A DNA stretch of 64,000 nt from Clostridioides mangenotii TR (GCF_000498755.1 NZ_AXUS01000007.1:46906-110905), one strand, 5' to 3'. Positions 26,522-37,372 are shown, numbered from the stretch's first letter. Numbers and translations: made by a program. The notes: a model not told the origin generated them from the letters alone.

Positions 26522-29197
26522 TTACTTTCCACAACAGTTTTTATATTTTTTGCCACTACCACATGGGCATGTGTCATTTCTTCCTACTTTATCACCTTTT
26601 ACAACTGTGTGAGTTTCTTCGTCGTCGTCTGATGTACTAGCTGTTAAATTTTCTACATCGACTACTTGTTTTCTTTCAACTGGTTCTTCAACAGTTATAT
26701 TGAAAAGATATCTAACTGTATCTTCTTTGATATTCTTATTCATCTCTTCAAACATATCGAAACCTTCCATCTTATATGCAACAACTGGGTCCTGTTGACC
26801 TATTGCGCGAAGTCCGATACCTTGACGTAATTGATCCATAGCATCTATATGATCTATCCAGTGATTATCAACTGCTTGAAGTAGTATAACTCTCTCTACT
26901 TCTCTCATTCTCTCGCTTCCAATTTGATCTTCTTTTAATGTATATATTTTTTCTGCTATCTCATTTACTTTTTCTATAAGCTCGACAGAGTTTAATTTAT
27001 TCATTTCAGGAATCTCTAAGCTACCTTTTGGCATAAATAAGCCATATATATGATCTTTAAATGCTTCTTCTTCAAACCCTTGCTCTGTTGTATAAGTATT
27101 CACAGATTCCTCTATTACAGAGTGTACCATACTGTATATTTGATCTTGTAGATTTTCACCTTCAAGTACTCTACTTCTTTCTGCATACATTACTTCTCTT
27201 TGCTTATTCATAACATCATCGTATTGAAGTACGTGCTTTCTTATTCCAAAGTTTTTACCTTCTACTTTCTTTTGTGCACCTTCTATAGATTTCGTAAGTA
27301 TTTTATGCTCTATTGGCATGTCTTCTTCTAGACCTATTTTATCTACTATTCCAGATATTCTATCGCTGCCAAACAGTCTCATAAGATCGTCTTCTAGACC
27401 AATATAGAATCTCGAGCTACCTGGGTCACCTTGACGACCAGCACGCCCTCTTAACTGATTATCTATCCTTCTAGATTCATGCCTTTCAGTACCTATTATA
27501 GCAAGACCGCCAGCTTCTATAACTTTTTGTTGCTCTTCTTCTGTTTGTTTTCTAAACTGCTCAAATAGTCTTTCATATTCTTTTCTAGCTTCAAATAGTT
27601 CTTCATTTCCCTCCAAATCTAAACCATCGATCGGAGTATCTACTATACTTATAGTTTCGTCATCGAAACCTGCTCTCTTCATTTCTTTTTTAGTAAGTAC
27701 CTCAGGGTTACCTCCTAAAACTATATCAGTACCACGACCAGCCATATTTGTAGCTATTGTAACTGAACCTAATCTACCTGCTTGAGCTATTATCTCAGCC
27801 TCTTTATCGTGGTGCTTAGCGTTTAAAACTTCATGTTTTACGCCTTTTTTCTTAAGTATATGAGAAAGAAGCTCTGATTTTTCTATAGAAACCGTACCAA
27901 CTAGAACTGGTTGTTTCTTTTCATGTCTTTCTATTATATCTAGAGAAACTGCATTAAATTTACCCATTTCACTTTTGTATACAGCATCTGCTAAATCTTC
28001 TCTTATCATCGCCATATTTGTAGGTACTTGGAAAACATCCATTTTGTATATTGCCTTAAACTCTTCTTCCTCTGTCTTAGCAGTACCAGTCATACCTGCA
28101 AGTTTGTTGTACATTCTAAAGTAATTTTGGAATGTAATTGTAGCTAAAGTCTTAGACTCTCTTTGTATTTGTAGTCCTTCCTTAGCTTCTATCGCTTGGT
28201 GAAGACCTTCTGAATATCTTCTACCAAACATAAGTCTACCAGTAAACTCATCGACAATTACAATCTCGCCGTCTTTATCTACATAGTCTACATCTCGCTT
28301 CATAATAGTGTGCGCTTTTAAGGCTTGATTTATATGGTGGTAAAGCTCTGTATGTGATATTTCAGTTATATTATCAACATTGAAGTAAACTTCTGCTTTG
28401 TGAATTCCAGATTCAGTTAGAGAAACAGCTTTGTCTTTCTCTTCTTTTGCATAGTCATCACTTTTTAATGTTAAAACAAAAGTATTCGCATCTGAATATA
28501 GGTGTGTTGATTTGTCTCCAGGTCCAGAAATTATAAGCGGAGTTCTAGCCTCATCTATAAGTATAGAGTCAACCTCATCCACGATTGCATAGTTAAGCCC
28601 TCTTTGAACTCTCTCTTCTTTATGAATTACCATGTTATCTTTTAAATAGTCAAAACCGTACTCATTGTTTGTACCGTAAGTTATATCGCAATTGTACTGA
28701 GCTCTTCTAACTGTCGTGTCTTGTCCATGCACTATAACCCCAACAGTCATACCCAAGAATTCATATACCTTAGCCATTTGATCCCTATCACGCTTTGCCA
28801 GGTAGTCATTCACTGTTACGACATGAACTCCTTCTCCTGAAAGCGCATTCAAATAAACCGGTGCAGTTGCAACTAAAGTCTTACCTTCACCCGTCTTCAT
28901 CTCTGCTATTCTTCCTTGGTGAAGAACTATTCCTCCTACTAACTGTACCCTGTAGTGTCTAAGCCCAAGTACTCTTTTAGAAGCCTCTCTAACAACTGCA
29001 AAAGCCTCTGGTAATATAGAATCTATACTTTCGCCATTTGCCAATCTTTCTTTAAATTCATTAGTCATATTTTTTAATTCTTTATCATCCATAGCCTCAA
29101 ACTTAGGTTCAAGTGATTCTATTATATCCACTGTCTTATTAAATTTTTTAAGTTCCTTTTTATCGGCCATATTAAACAAACTATCTATAAAATTCAT
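26522..29197 (-). CDS. secA: Preprotein translocase motor ATPase SecA
   Basis: 891 residues. Motor domain with Walker A in [36 protein letters not shown] (DEAD region), the preprotein cross-linking domain, [24 protein letters not shown], the helical scaffold and wing domains, and a C-terminal zinc-binding tail [13 protein letters not shown] that contacts SecB or ribosome. It drives export through SecYEG. The intact zinc tail and size fit the housekeeping SecA1 rather than a short accessory SecA2. Confidence 0.98.
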   Translation of the reverse strand: MNFIDSLFNMADKKELKKFNKTVDIIESLEPKFEAMDDKELKNMTNEFKERLANGESIDSILPEAFAVVREASKRVLGLRHYRVQLVGGIVLHQGRIAEMKTGEGKTLVATAPVYLNALSGEGVHVVTVNDYLAKRDRDQMAKVYEFLGMTVGVIVHGQDTTVRRAQYNCDITYGTNNEYGFDYLKDNMVIHKEERVQRGLNYAIVDEVDSILIDEARTPLIISGPGDKSTHLYSDANTFVLTLKSDDYAKEEKDKAVSLTESGIHKAEVYFNVDNITEISHTELYHHINQALKAHTIMKRDVDYVDKDGEIVIVDEFTGRLMFGRRYSEGLHQAIEAKEGLQIQRESKTLATITFQNYFRMYNKLAGMTGTAKTEEEEFKAIYKMDVFQVPTNMAMIREDLADAVYKSEMGKFNAVSLDIIERHEKKQPVLVGTVSIEKSELLSHILKKKGVKHEVLNAKHHDKEAEIIAQAGRLGSVTIATNMAGRGTDIVLGGNPEVLTKKEMKRAGFDDETISIVDTPIDGLDLEGNEELFEARKEYERLFEQFRKQTEEEQQKVIEAGGLAIIGTERHESRRIDNQLRGRAGRQGDPGSSRFYIGLEDDLMRLFGSDRISGIVDKIGLEEDMPIEHKILTKSIEGAQKKVEGKNFGIRKHVLQYDDVMNKQREVMYAERSRVLEGENLQDQIYSMVHSVIEESVNTYTTEQGFEEEAFKDHIYGLFMPKGSLEIPEMNKLNSVELIEKVNEIAEKIYTLKEDQIGSERMREVERVILLQAVDNHWIDHIDAMDQLRQGIGLRAIGQQDPVVAYKMEGFDMFEEMNKNIKEDTVRYLFNITVEEPVERKQVVDVENLTASTSDDDEETHTVVKGDKVGRNDTCPCGSGKKYKNCCGK

Positions 29198-29631
29198 TAT
29201 CTATCTCCTCGTTCCTGTATATATTTAAACTAATCTACATTTTAATACAGAACTTGTAACCGAATTTCAAAACATTCATATCTCAAAGTTACAAGCAATA
29301 TCAAAACAGTTATCCACAAATTATAAAACAATTATACTAGAGTTAAGTTGATTTTTCCAGTAAGAAACCCTAATATGTAATATTATTTAAAAAGACAGCT
29401 CAAAAAAAGCTGCCTAGTATTTATTATAGCATTATTTGGGGCTATTAATAGCTCCTTTTTTGTTTTTTTACTATCTGAGTAAAAAAGTTTACTTTTTATC
29501 TGTAAAAGGGAAATAATGCCATATCCAATAAGGTATAAATTTATCCAAAATTCTATGTAGAGATATGTCCAAAACTAACCCGCTAAATACGTTAAATGGT
29601 GAATTAGATGAAAATATGAAAGTTTTTACAC
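29198..29631. other. Region upstream of secA, with + strand terminator-like hairpin
   Basis: Holds the secA promoter. On the + strand GGGGCTAT and ATAGCTCC (near 29439-29454) form a small stem followed by a long T-rich run, an intrinsic-terminator shape with no + gene in front of it. A 30-codon + strand ORF from 29571 exists but has only a weak ribosome-binding site. Confidence 0.45.
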
Positions 29632-29670
29632 CAAAAAAGGTTGTCTCTATAATTTGAGACAACCTTTAAA
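29632..29670 (-). terminator. Terminator after hpf
   Basis: GGTTGTCTC and GAGACAACC form a perfect stem with AAA before and TTTTTTGG after on the minus strand, 160 bases past the hpf stop. Confidence 0.88.
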
Positions 29671-29827
29671 TAAAATTTTTATATCCAATTTGGGCTTACC
29701 CCAAAGCACAACTTAACAAAATTTGCTAATATTTGGACGAGCGACAATCAAAATTATACCGAATAATTTTGCCCTGAAGCGAACTCATATATTAGCCGCT
29801 TTTGTGGCAACTTCGTTTTAATAAGAC

Positions 29828-30370
29828 TTAGTCATGTTCAATGATTCCATATCCACCGTTATTACGCTTATAAACAACCGCGATCTCATCAGTATCAGTA
29901 TTTCTAAACATATAGAAATCATGTCCAACCAAATCCATTTGAAGAACTGCTTCCTCCTCAGTCATAGGTTTTAGACTAAACTTCTTACGTCTTTCGATAA
30001 CTAATACTTCGTTTAAGTCAGCGTCATCCTCAACGTTATCTTCTGTTACATCTAAGAATCTAATACTCTTATTATCTTGTTTTTTATCTTGTAATCTCTT
30101 TTTATACTTTCGAATTTGATTTTTAAGCTTATCATAAACCAAATCTATAGCAGAATATAAATCTTCTTGTGTATCCTCTGCCCTTATAACTGGTCCATTT
30201 ATTGTGCGAATTGTAACCTCTATAGTTTGTCTATCTTTTCTAGCACTTACAGTTACTTTCACATCTGTGTTAGAATCAATGTAATTGTCTAACTTTTCTA
30301 ATTTACTTTCAATCTTTTCTTTAATTGCGTCAGTTAATTCTATTTGTCTCCCAGATATTATTATATTCAT
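29828..30370 (-). CDS. hpf: Ribosome hibernation promoting factor, long form (HPF/RaiA)
   Basis: About 180 residues. The N-terminal S30AE/YfiA domain (1-95) starts MNIIISGRQIELTDAIKEKI and includes VTVSARKDRQTIEVTI. A linker follows (about 96-125), then the C-terminal dimerisation domain (126-180) with RRKKFSLKPMTEEEAVLQM and GHDFYMFRNTDTDEIAVVYK. Long HPF alone builds 100S ribosome dimers in stationary phase. The start is placed at 30370 because AAAGGGGATG precedes it; the longer frame from 30388 has no site. The raiA-like RNA lies about 530 bases upstream on the same strand. Confidence 0.96.
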   Translation of the reverse strand: MNIIISGRQIELTDAIKEKIESKLEKLDNYIDSNTDVKVTVSARKDRQTIEVTIRTINGPVIRAEDTQEDLYSAIDLVYDKLKNQIRKYKKRLQDKKQDNKSIRFLDVTEDNVEDDADLNEVLVIERRKKFSLKPMTEEEAVLQMDLVGHDFYMFRNTDTDEIAVVYKRNNGGYGIIEHD

Positions 30371-30837
30371 AAAAACATCCCCTTTCATTTATGACAGTAT
30401 ATAAATAATTCTATTCGTATATAAATTCTATACAAAATAGATAGATACCTTTATTTTTACAAATTAATATAATTATTTTAATTTACAGATATCTTTATGT
30501 AATTAAAAGTGTATAAGTCTGTATATAATGTGGACTATATTCCACATCAACCTGTGGACAATGTGGATTAAATTGTGAATAAGTTCAAATCTGTTAGTAA
30601 ATAGCTTTTTTATAATCATAATATATCCACAAAGAAAGTCATTATTTGTTATTAATTTGTGTATTAATTAAAAATAAGTAAGTTTTGATATAAATATATA
30701 TATATTTGAACTTTGCTGTTCTATCATGTTCGTTAAATATCATTTAATTAATTTCTCATATTATATTTATACCCGCTTTCTCTATCTATACACATAAATT
30801 AATTTAATTGTGAAATTTTACTATTATTTATATAAAA
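30371..30837. other. Spacer between raiA-like RNA and hpf
   Basis: AT-rich promoter-containing DNA. I see only short palindromic fragments such as those around 30530-30570 (CCACATCAACCTGTGGAC and similar TGTGGA repeats) and no ORF. Confidence 0.4.
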
Positions 30838-30902
30838 ATAAGAAGGGGATATTTCAAAACATAAAATAAATTTATCTTATATCTTAAAATATCCCCTTCT
30901 TG
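30838..30902 (-). terminator. Terminator after the raiA-like RNA
   Basis: AAGAAGGGGATATTT and its complement AAATATCCCCTTCTT enclose a long AT-rich loop. On the minus strand TATTTTTAT follows. It begins immediately after the closing stem of the RNA. Confidence 0.8.
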
Positions 30903-31116
30903 AATAATATCTAGTTGACCTGGTCTTTGACCCCACACTCGCCTACTGGAGGGTTCGCTTGGGTTCGCCGCACTACTACACTCTCTCGATTTTATTATCG
31001 GTAGGACTTACTTCTAAGCCGCACCATGCTCATTAGCAACATTTTTATCGCTAACTTACGTGGATCCTTTTGCCTGCGACTGGCTTGGACTTGCAACCAC
31101 AAACCTAAATATTACT
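30903..31116 (-). ncRNA. Probable raiA structured RNA
   Basis: A GC-rich island of 214 bases in AT-rich intergenic DNA, no ORF, on the same strand as and upstream of hpf (raiA), which is where the raiA RNA motif is known to occur in clostridia. The ends form a closing stem: AGTAATATTTAG at the 5' end pairs across 12 positions with CTAGATATTATT at the 3' end, with G-U pairs only. Internal blocks such as GTTGCAAGTCCAAGCCAGTC and GCGGCGAACCCAAGCGAACC look structured. A terminator follows directly. The assignment rests on size, place and structure, not on an alignment. Function of raiA RNA is poorly known. Confidence 0.7.
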
Positions 31117-31199
31117 TGTTTAGTTTAATATCAAAATCCTTTTTTGTCAACATGTAGTTATAATGTATATAGAGTTTAACAAAATGGATTTCTTGCTTC

Positions 31200-32060
31200 T
31201 TATAGCTCATCATCTTTTACATACTTCTCGCTACTTTTCGTAAGAAGAGTTATTACATATACTTTTCCCACTCCTGCAAGTTTAAGTACTTTTGATATCT
31301 CATTTACTGTCGACCCTGTTGTATATACATCATCTAAGAGCAGTACAATTTTATCCTCTACATCTTCAATATCTATCTCTTCATTTATTTGAAATGCATT
31401 TTTTAACTCTTTACTTCTTTCGTCTCTTTTTAGCTTGTACAGCATTTCTGTGTGTTTATGCCTTATTACCAAATCGATCAACGGCACATCTATTAATTTT
31501 ACTAAGTATTTTGCAATTTTTTCCGCTTGATTGAATCCTCTTTTTTTAAGTCTTTTTTTATGAAGAGGTACATAGGTTAAATAATCAAATTTGATATTCT
31601 CTATATCTAACTTCTCCTTCATAATTTGAGCTATATATTTGCACATGTACGTTTTTGAGCTATACTTAAGCCCTAATATCAATCTCTTACTTATATCATT
31701 GTACTCAATGCAAGATATAGCTCTTTCAAAGTAAAATGTATTACTGTGGCAAAAATTACATTCATCTATAAACTCCTTTTCTAGCGAATAGTTTATTTTG
31801 AATTTTCCACATTTCCCACAACCATTTAATATAAAGTTTAATTCATCGAAACACAATTTACACATTGAATAAGAATTTGACTTTTTTATCGGTCTGTTGC
31901 ACAAAATACAATTTATATTTTGAGGATATAAAATTTCTAAGAACTCTTCGTAAATATTGTAAAGTTTGTCTCTATAACTATCGCTATTAGCACCTTTATT
32001 GCTACCCTTGCTATTAGCGTTATTATACATACTAGATCTAATAACTTTACTAATCTTCAT
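31200..32060 (-). CDS. comF: ComF-family phosphoribosyltransferase-like protein
   Basis: 286 residues. An N-terminal zinc-finger region has paired cysteines (CILCNRPI, MCKLCFDE, CGKCGKF, CNFCH, about 50-105). The PRTase-like domain ends in the PRPP-binding motif VLLLDDVYTTGSTVNEI (about 242-258). ComFC is needed for natural transformation in competent bacteria, but most clostridia keep the gene for reasons that are unclear. The first 35 residues, rich in Ser/Asn/Lys, are an extension beyond the usual start. The stop of recD2 precedes its start by 2 bases, so the two are cotranscribed. Confidence 0.9.
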   Translation of the reverse strand: MKISKVIRSSMYNNANSKGSNKGANSDSYRDKLYNIYEEFLEILYPQNINCILCNRPIKKSNSYSMCKLCFDELNFILNGCGKCGKFKINYSLEKEFIDECNFCHSNTFYFERAISCIEYNDISKRLILGLKYSSKTYMCKYIAQIMKEKLDIENIKFDYLTYVPLHKKRLKKRGFNQAEKIAKYLVKLIDVPLIDLVIRHKHTEMLYKLKRDERSKELKNAFQINEEIDIEDVEDKIVLLLDDVYTTGSTVNEISKVLKLAGVGKVYVITLLTKSSEKYVKDDEL

Positions 32061-32062
32061 CC

Positions 32063-34282
32063 TTAGCCAATCAACAACCCTTCTTTTTTAAATTTATTTA
32101 GTTTATAACCAAGATTTGAGTATCTCTCATTGACCCTGTTATTTCTGATCATATGCTCTAAGTATTTGACTTCTCCTACTAAAATTACTAATTTTTTTGC
32201 CCTTGTTACCGCTGTGTATAGTAGGTTTCTGCTAAGCAACATTGGAGGTGCCCAAGTTACTGGTATAACTACTACTGGGAATTCACTCCCTTGGCTTTTG
32301 TGTATTGTAGTGCAAAAACTGTGCTCTAATTCATCTAATTCATCATATGTGTACTCAACTATTCGCTCTTGATCAAATAGTGCATACAAAATCTTTTTTT
32401 GTTTGTCTATATGGTATACATAGCCTATATCGCCATTGTATACTCCTTCCCCACTATCGCTTTGATCTTCATTTTCCCATTTTTTAGTGTAGTTGTTCTT
32501 AATCTGCATAATTTTATCACCAACTCTAAAAAGTCGCTTTGAAAAAGATTCTTCTATTTTATACTTTTCTTTTGTATTTAGGTACTTTTGAAGTAATATA
32601 TTTAAGTTGGTAACTCCCAAGTCACCTTTTCTCATAGGAGATAGAACTTGTATATCTTTGAGCTTGTCCACCCCATAAAACTTTGGAAGTCTCTCGTTTA
32701 TAAGTCCTATGATTTCACCTACAATGTCCTCAGGCGTTTCTTTTTTTATAAAGAAGAAATCTTTTCCCTTTGAATTTAAAAATAGCGGCTGTCCGTTATT
32801 AATTCTATGGGCATTTACAACTATCATACTCTCCTGAGCTTGCCTGAAAATTTCAGTAAGTCTTACTACATTTATTACCTCTGAATCAATCATATCTTTT
32901 AATACATTACCTGCGCCAACTGAAGGAAGTTGATCACTGTCTCCAACTAAAATTACTCTGGTTCCAACATTTATTGCCTTAAGCAAATTATACATAAGAA
33001 TTATATCTACCATAGATACCTCATCTACAATTACTACATCTGCCTTTATTGGATCGTCTTCATTTTTAAAAAACATTAGATCATCATCCGTAGAAAACCC
33101 CATCTCAAGAAGCCTATGGATAGTCTTAGCTTCTTTATTTGATGTTTCACTCATTCTCTTTGCTGCTCTTCCGGTAGGAGCTGTTAAAACTACTTCTTTC
33201 TTATTCTTCTCAAATACCTTAATAATAGAATTAATAGTTGTAGTTTTACCTGTACCTGGACCTCCTGTTATGATTACCAGACCATTGTCTATACACTCTT
33301 TTACTGCAGCTATTTGATTATTTGCAAGCTCTATTTCTTCTTCATCTTCTACTTCTCTAATTTGTTCATCGATATCTACATTTAAATCGTCAAACTTATG
33401 CTCCGATAGTTTTACAATTTGAGAACACACTCCATTTTCAGATAGATAGTATGACATTAAATACACTAGTTCTCGTCCTTCTATTTTCTCTATGTGAATT
33501 TTCTTGCTGTACACAAGCTCATAAACACATTCTTCGATTATTTTGACATCTATCTCAAGCAACTTTATCGCATCTTGTATAAGTGTATTTTTAGGTAAAT
33601 AAGTATGACCGTTGTTTAAAGATAGATTCAAGGTATATATGATCCCTTGAGCTACTCTATTTTTAGAATCCTTCTCTATTCCAATTTTATCAGCAATATT
33701 ATCGGCGATTTTAAACCCTATACCTCTTATATCTTCTGCAAGTTGATATGGATTGTTGTTAATCACTTCAATCGATTTTTCTTTATATCTTTTAAATATT
33801 TTTAAGCAGTAACTAGGAGTAATTCCATAAGGAGATAACTCTATAATTACATTTCTAAGTTCTCTATCCTCTTCATAACTCTTTACAATTTGCTTTACTT
33901 TTTTACTTCCTATACCTTCAACTTCTTGAAGTCTTTCAGGCTCATTTTGAATTATATTTAATGTATCTACTCCAAACTTATCTATTATCCTCTTCGCCAT
34001 CTTTTGTCCGATTCCATTTATCATGCCAGAAGACAGATAGACATGAATCCCCTCTAGTGAAGACGGCGTAATAGGCATAAAAGCATTTACCTCAAATTGC
34101 GACCCATAAACCTTATGGTTAACCCACTTACCTGAAACTTCTACGCTTTCTCCAACTGCTAAGGTCGGCATACAACCTACAATTACAACATCATCTTTTT
34201 CATTTGATAAATGTGCTATAGTATATCCGTTATCATCATTTTTAAATACTATATCACTGACCATTCCCTCTAATCTTTCCAT
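32063..34282 (-). CDS. recD2: ATP-dependent DNA helicase RecD2
   Basis: 739 residues. N-terminal OB-like and helix-hairpin-helix region (1-200, with GIGSKKVKQIVKSYEED and PYQLAEDIRGIGFKIAD), then SF1B helicase motifs: Walker A ITGGPGTGKTTTINSI (about 341-356), APTGRAAKRM, DEVSMVDI, GDSDQLPSVGAGNVL, and the C-terminal TIHKSQGSEFPVVV and AVTRAKKLVIL. The long N-terminus distinguishes RecD2 from RecD of RecBCD. It acts alone as a 5'-3' helicase in repair and replication restart. It starts a two-gene unit with comF. Confidence 0.96.
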   Translation of the reverse strand: MERLEGMVSDIVFKNDDNGYTIAHLSNEKDDVVIVGCMPTLAVGESVEVSGKWVNHKVYGSQFEVNAFMPITPSSLEGIHVYLSSGMINGIGQKMAKRIIDKFGVDTLNIIQNEPERLQEVEGIGSKKVKQIVKSYEEDRELRNVIIELSPYGITPSYCLKIFKRYKEKSIEVINNNPYQLAEDIRGIGFKIADNIADKIGIEKDSKNRVAQGIIYTLNLSLNNGHTYLPKNTLIQDAIKLLEIDVKIIEECVYELVYSKKIHIEKIEGRELVYLMSYYLSENGVCSQIVKLSEHKFDDLNVDIDEQIREVEDEEEIELANNQIAAVKECIDNGLVIITGGPGTGKTTTINSIIKVFEKNKKEVVLTAPTGRAAKRMSETSNKEAKTIHRLLEMGFSTDDDLMFFKNEDDPIKADVVIVDEVSMVDIILMYNLLKAINVGTRVILVGDSDQLPSVGAGNVLKDMIDSEVINVVRLTEIFRQAQESMIVVNAHRINNGQPLFLNSKGKDFFFIKKETPEDIVGEIIGLINERLPKFYGVDKLKDIQVLSPMRKGDLGVTNLNILLQKYLNTKEKYKIEESFSKRLFRVGDKIMQIKNNYTKKWENEDQSDSGEGVYNGDIGYVYHIDKQKKILYALFDQERIVEYTYDELDELEHSFCTTIHKSQGSEFPVVVIPVTWAPPMLLSRNLLYTAVTRAKKLVILVGEVKYLEHMIRNNRVNERYSNLGYKLNKFKKEGLLIG

Positions 34283-34593
34283 ATATATTCTCCTAAAACG
34301 AATAGTATTTCTATACTCGACTTTGATTCCAATTATTATTCATTTTAGCAGAAAAAAATTAAAAAGGCTATTGCTAGAAATTTTAGTAACTTTTTTGATT
34401 AGATTGGTAATTATTCAACATGTGTTATACTCTTAATTTAAAATATATGTGAAATTTACTAAACTTTTAGAGGATATGGAGTACGATAAGTTATACTTAT
34501 TCTAAATCAAGACAGTATTTGAGATCCATTTTTTTCTATAGGTGTTAATACACATACTATGATTAATATATAAAGCGCTATTTATTTAGGCAA
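34283..34593. other. Promoter region of recD2
   Basis: About 310 bases without ORF or recognised RNA; it includes the recD2 promoter on the minus strand. Nothing else seen. Confidence 0.4.
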
Positions 34594-34630
34594 AAAATAA
34601 GCATTGATACTCGTATCAATGCTTATTTTC
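34594..34630 (-). terminator. Terminator after btuD
   Basis: AAAATAAGCATTGATAC and GTATCAATGCTTATTTT are perfect 17-bp arms with a 2-base apex. AT runs on both sides allow bidirectional function. It sits just past the btuD stop. Confidence 0.85.
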
Positions 34631-34644
34631 TATTTATGTTCTCT

Positions 34645-35427
34645 TTATATACTTTTTCTATATTCACTTGTATCTTTCCATCTTTCCAATGATTCCAACA
34701 TAAATGCCCGTATATCAATGTCGTAAATATCTTTTAAAGTCTCCCCATCTAAAACACTCTTTGGCTTTCCATAGGATATAAGTTCTCCATTGTGCATTAT
34801 TGCTACATTATCGCCGAAATACTGGACTAAATTCAGATCGTGAAGCACTCCTATAACAGTTTTATTGTTATCCTTTGCCCACTGAGTCAGATAGTTAAGT
34901 AGCTCAATTTGATGTTTTAAATCCAGATGGTTTGTCGGTTCATCCAGCAAAATAATATCCGGATTCTGAGCTAATGTTCTAGCTAAAAATACTCTCTGAA
35001 GCTGACCACCAGATAATTCATCTATCATCTTGTTCTTCATATTATACAAACCGACTCTATTTAACACATCTGATATTACCGACTTGTCCTCTTTAGTCAG
35101 ACTTTTAAGTATTCCCGTAGAATGTGCATATCTTCCTAATGAAACTGCATCGTATACACTGTATGGAAAATAAATCTGTGACATTTGACCCATTAATGCA
35201 ATTTTTTTAGCTAATTCTTTTCTAGATAATGTTGAAACCTCTTTTAAATCTAACTTTATACTTCCTCTGTAATCTATAACATTTCCTATTGCTTTTAATA
35301 GTGTACTCTTTCCACTTCCATTAGGCCCAACTATACATAAGTTGTCACCCTTATTTACTTTTATATTAATGTTTTTTACTATATCTACTCCGTCATATCC
35401 ACAGTAAAGATCGTTTATTTCTAACAA
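34645..35427 (-). CDS. btuD: Cobalamin ABC transporter ATP-binding protein BtuD
   Basis: 260 residues of the FecE/BtuD/FepC type: Walker [17 protein letters not shown]-loop MGQMSQIYFPYSV, signature LSGGQLQRVFLARTLAQ, Walker B IILLDEPTNHLD and HDLN switch. It energises the BtuC permease. The family also imports iron siderophores and haem, but the cobalamin riboswitch at the head of this operon and the adenosyltransferase-like gene point to B12. Last gene of the operon, 8 bases after btuC. Confidence 0.9.
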   Translation of the reverse strand: MLEINDLYCGYDGVDIVKNINIKVNKGDNLCIVGPNGSGKSTLLKAIGNVIDYRGSIKLDLKEVSTLSRKELAKKIALMGQMSQIYFPYSVYDAVSLGRYAHSTGILKSLTKEDKSVISDVLNRVGLYNMKNKMIDELSGGQLQRVFLARTLAQNPDIILLDEPTNHLDLKHQIELLNYLTQWAKDNNKTVIGVLHDLNLVQYFGDNVAIMHNGELISYGKPKSVLDGETLKDIYDIDIRAFMLESLERWKDTSEYRKSI

Positions 35428-35435
35428 ATTATCAC

Positions 35436-36449
35436 CTATCTCTTTTTAAAATATACCCATGCAAAGAAAGGAGCTCCTATTATTGCGGTTATTGCTCCAA
35501 CTGGAAGTTCTGATGGAGATACAATAGTTCTCGCGATAAGATCAGTTACTACCATTAAACTTCCCCCAACGATAAAAGACATGGGTATAACATATCTGTG
35601 GCTTGATCCGACTATTTTTCGCGCCACATGCGGTGCTATCAAATCGACAAACCCAATTGTACCACTAAGTGATACTGCCCCACCCGTAAGTATAGAAGAA
35701 AATATAAAGAGCTTCTTTTTTACACTTTGAGTATCCACTCCGACCGATTTTGCCTGTTCTTCTCCAAATGTCAGTATATCCATTTCTTTTGTATATCTTA
35801 GTACCCCAAGTGTTCCTATTATAAAGAATGGAAGAATAAGCCTTACATAAAGCCATCCTTTCATAGCAAAACTTCCCATTTGCCAAAGTGATACAGCTTT
35901 TAACTCATTTGAAAAAAGTGCAGTTAATGTTGTAAGTAAAGCATTTACAAATAATGAAAAAACCATCCCGCAAAGTATTATCGTATTGTTAGACATAGTT
36001 TTGTCTATTTTATTTGAAAAAACTATCACCGAATATACGGTAATAAGGCCGAATATAAATCCAACAATCGGTAGAGTAAATCCACTTATTATAGGGATAG
36101 ACAGTCCAGTTATTATAACAATTCCCGCTCCTAAAGATGCCCCTGATGATACACCTAATGTATACGGCGAAGCTAGTTGATTTTTTAGTATAGATTGAAC
36201 TACCGCTCCGCTTATTGATAAGCAACCCCCGACTATAAAAGCAAGTAATACCCTAGGAAGCCTTAATTTCCACACTATAGAAATATTTTTAGCATCTATA
36301 TGATTCTGAACTGGTAAGTTAAATATTTTATCTATAATTATCACAGTGGTGTCGTATATACTAATGTTGGAACTCCCTAAAGAAGTTCCAACACAAATTA
36401 TAAAAAATGCAAACGCAATACTAACTAAAATCTTATTTCTATTTGTCAT
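35436..36449 (-). CDS. btuC: Cobalamin ABC transporter permease BtuC
   Basis: 337 residues, about ten membrane helices, FecCD/BtuC family. Signatures are LPRVLLAFIVGGCLSISG, the coupling region near GEEQAKSVGVD, and GFVDLIAPHVARKIVGSSHR, which contacts the ATPase. Its ATG overlaps the end of btuF by 11 bases, so translation is coupled. Confidence 0.92.
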   Translation of the reverse strand: MTNRNKILVSIAFAFFIICVGTSLGSSNISIYDTTVIIIDKIFNLPVQNHIDAKNISIVWKLRLPRVLLAFIVGGCLSISGAVVQSILKNQLASPYTLGVSSGASLGAGIVIITGLSIPIISGFTLPIVGFIFGLITVYSVIVFSNKIDKTMSNNTIILCGMVFSLFVNALLTTLTALFSNELKAVSLWQMGSFAMKGWLYVRLILPFFIIGTLGVLRYTKEMDILTFGEEQAKSVGVDTQSVKKKLFIFSSILTGGAVSLSGTIGFVDLIAPHVARKIVGSSHRYVIPMSFIVGGSLMVVTDLIARTIVSPSELPVGAITAIIGAPFFAWVYFKKR

Positions 36450-37347
36450 ACTTATCTGGATATACAGCTTTTGCCATTTGCTTTAATGCAAGTATTATAT
36501 GATTTGATGGGCGTGAAGATGAATCTGTATCAATTTGATGAATATCATTATTTTTAACTGCTGTGATATTTTCAAATCCTTCTCTATTTTTTAATTCATC
36601 AACAGGATTGTCTGTATAGTTTACGTTTGTAAGTATTACATCAGGATTTTTATTTATAACTGCTTCTCCACTTGGAGATATCCAGCTTTTTTCGTCTGCA
36701 AAAACATTTTTAGCCCCAATTATATTAATCATTTCATTCAAGAAAGTTTCATCTCCAAAAGAGTATATACTAGGAGCAGGTGATAACTCAAAATAAACCG
36801 ATTTTTTATCTTTTATCGTAGCTCCTACCTTAGATATTTCGGCTACTTCTGACTTCATATCTTTTACTAGTTTATCGCCCTTATCTTTCACATTTAAAGT
36901 ATTTGATATGAACTCAATATCTTTGTATATGCCATCAATACTATCGCTACTAGGTATATAAACCACTGGAATTCCAGATTCACTAACTAATTTAAACGGA
37001 TCTTCTCCAGTTCCAGTTTTATTGTGACCAGAAGCTATAATTAAATCTGGCTCTAATCCTATGATTGCTTCAGCATCAGGGTTAGAAAAATCAATCTTAG
37101 TTATATCTTTACTAACGCCCTTTATTGGCCCCGAGAAGCTGTCTACTGCAACCAACTTATCTGCAAGTCCTAAATCAGCTATAATCTCGGTATTTGATGG
37201 AGCTGTTGATATTATTTTTTCTATCTTATTTGGTACTTCAACTTTATTCCCCGATCTATCTGTTATTTCTCTTTCTGTATTTTGACTACATCCGACTAAT
37301 GCTATCATTAGCACTGTCATTATAATTGCTATCAATCTCTTTTTCAT
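36439..37347 (-). CDS. btuF: Cobalamin-binding lipoprotein BtuF
   Basis: 302 residues. Lipoprotein signal with lipobox ALVGC (Cys20), then the class III solute-binding fold: KIEKIISTAPSNTEIIADLG, VAVDSFS, PDLIIASGHN, the backbone helix, and the second lobe with PSGEAVINKNPDVILT. It is the extracellular B12 capture subunit of BtuCDF. It follows the adenosyltransferase-like gene by 25 bases and overlaps btuC. Confidence 0.9.
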   Translation of the reverse strand: MKKRLIAIIMTVLMIALVGCSQNTEREITDRSGNKVEVPNKIEKIISTAPSNTEIIADLGLADKLVAVDSFSGPIKGVSKDITKIDFSNPDAEAIIGLEPDLIIASGHNKTGTGEDPFKLVSESGIPVVYIPSSDSIDGIYKDIEFISNTLNVKDKGDKLVKDMKSEVAEISKVGATIKDKKSVYFELSPAPSIYSFGDETFLNEMINIIGAKNVFADEKSWISPSGEAVINKNPDVILTNVNYTDNPVDELKNREGFENITAVKNNDIHQIDTDSSSRPSNHIILALKQMAKAVYPDKYDK

Positions 37348-37372
37348 ATTATTTTCTCCTTAATTTTTTGTA

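Noticed and set aside
29571..29663. 30-codon + strand ORF starting MSKTNPLNTLNG
   Set aside because: Only a weak ribosome-binding site and its 3' end lies inside the hpf terminator hairpin; not enough support.
30903..31116. 6S RNA, RNase P RNA or tmRNA for the GC-rich island
   Set aside because: Conserved RNase P and tmRNA blocks are absent, there is no central 6S bubble that I can identify, and position upstream of hpf fits raiA better.
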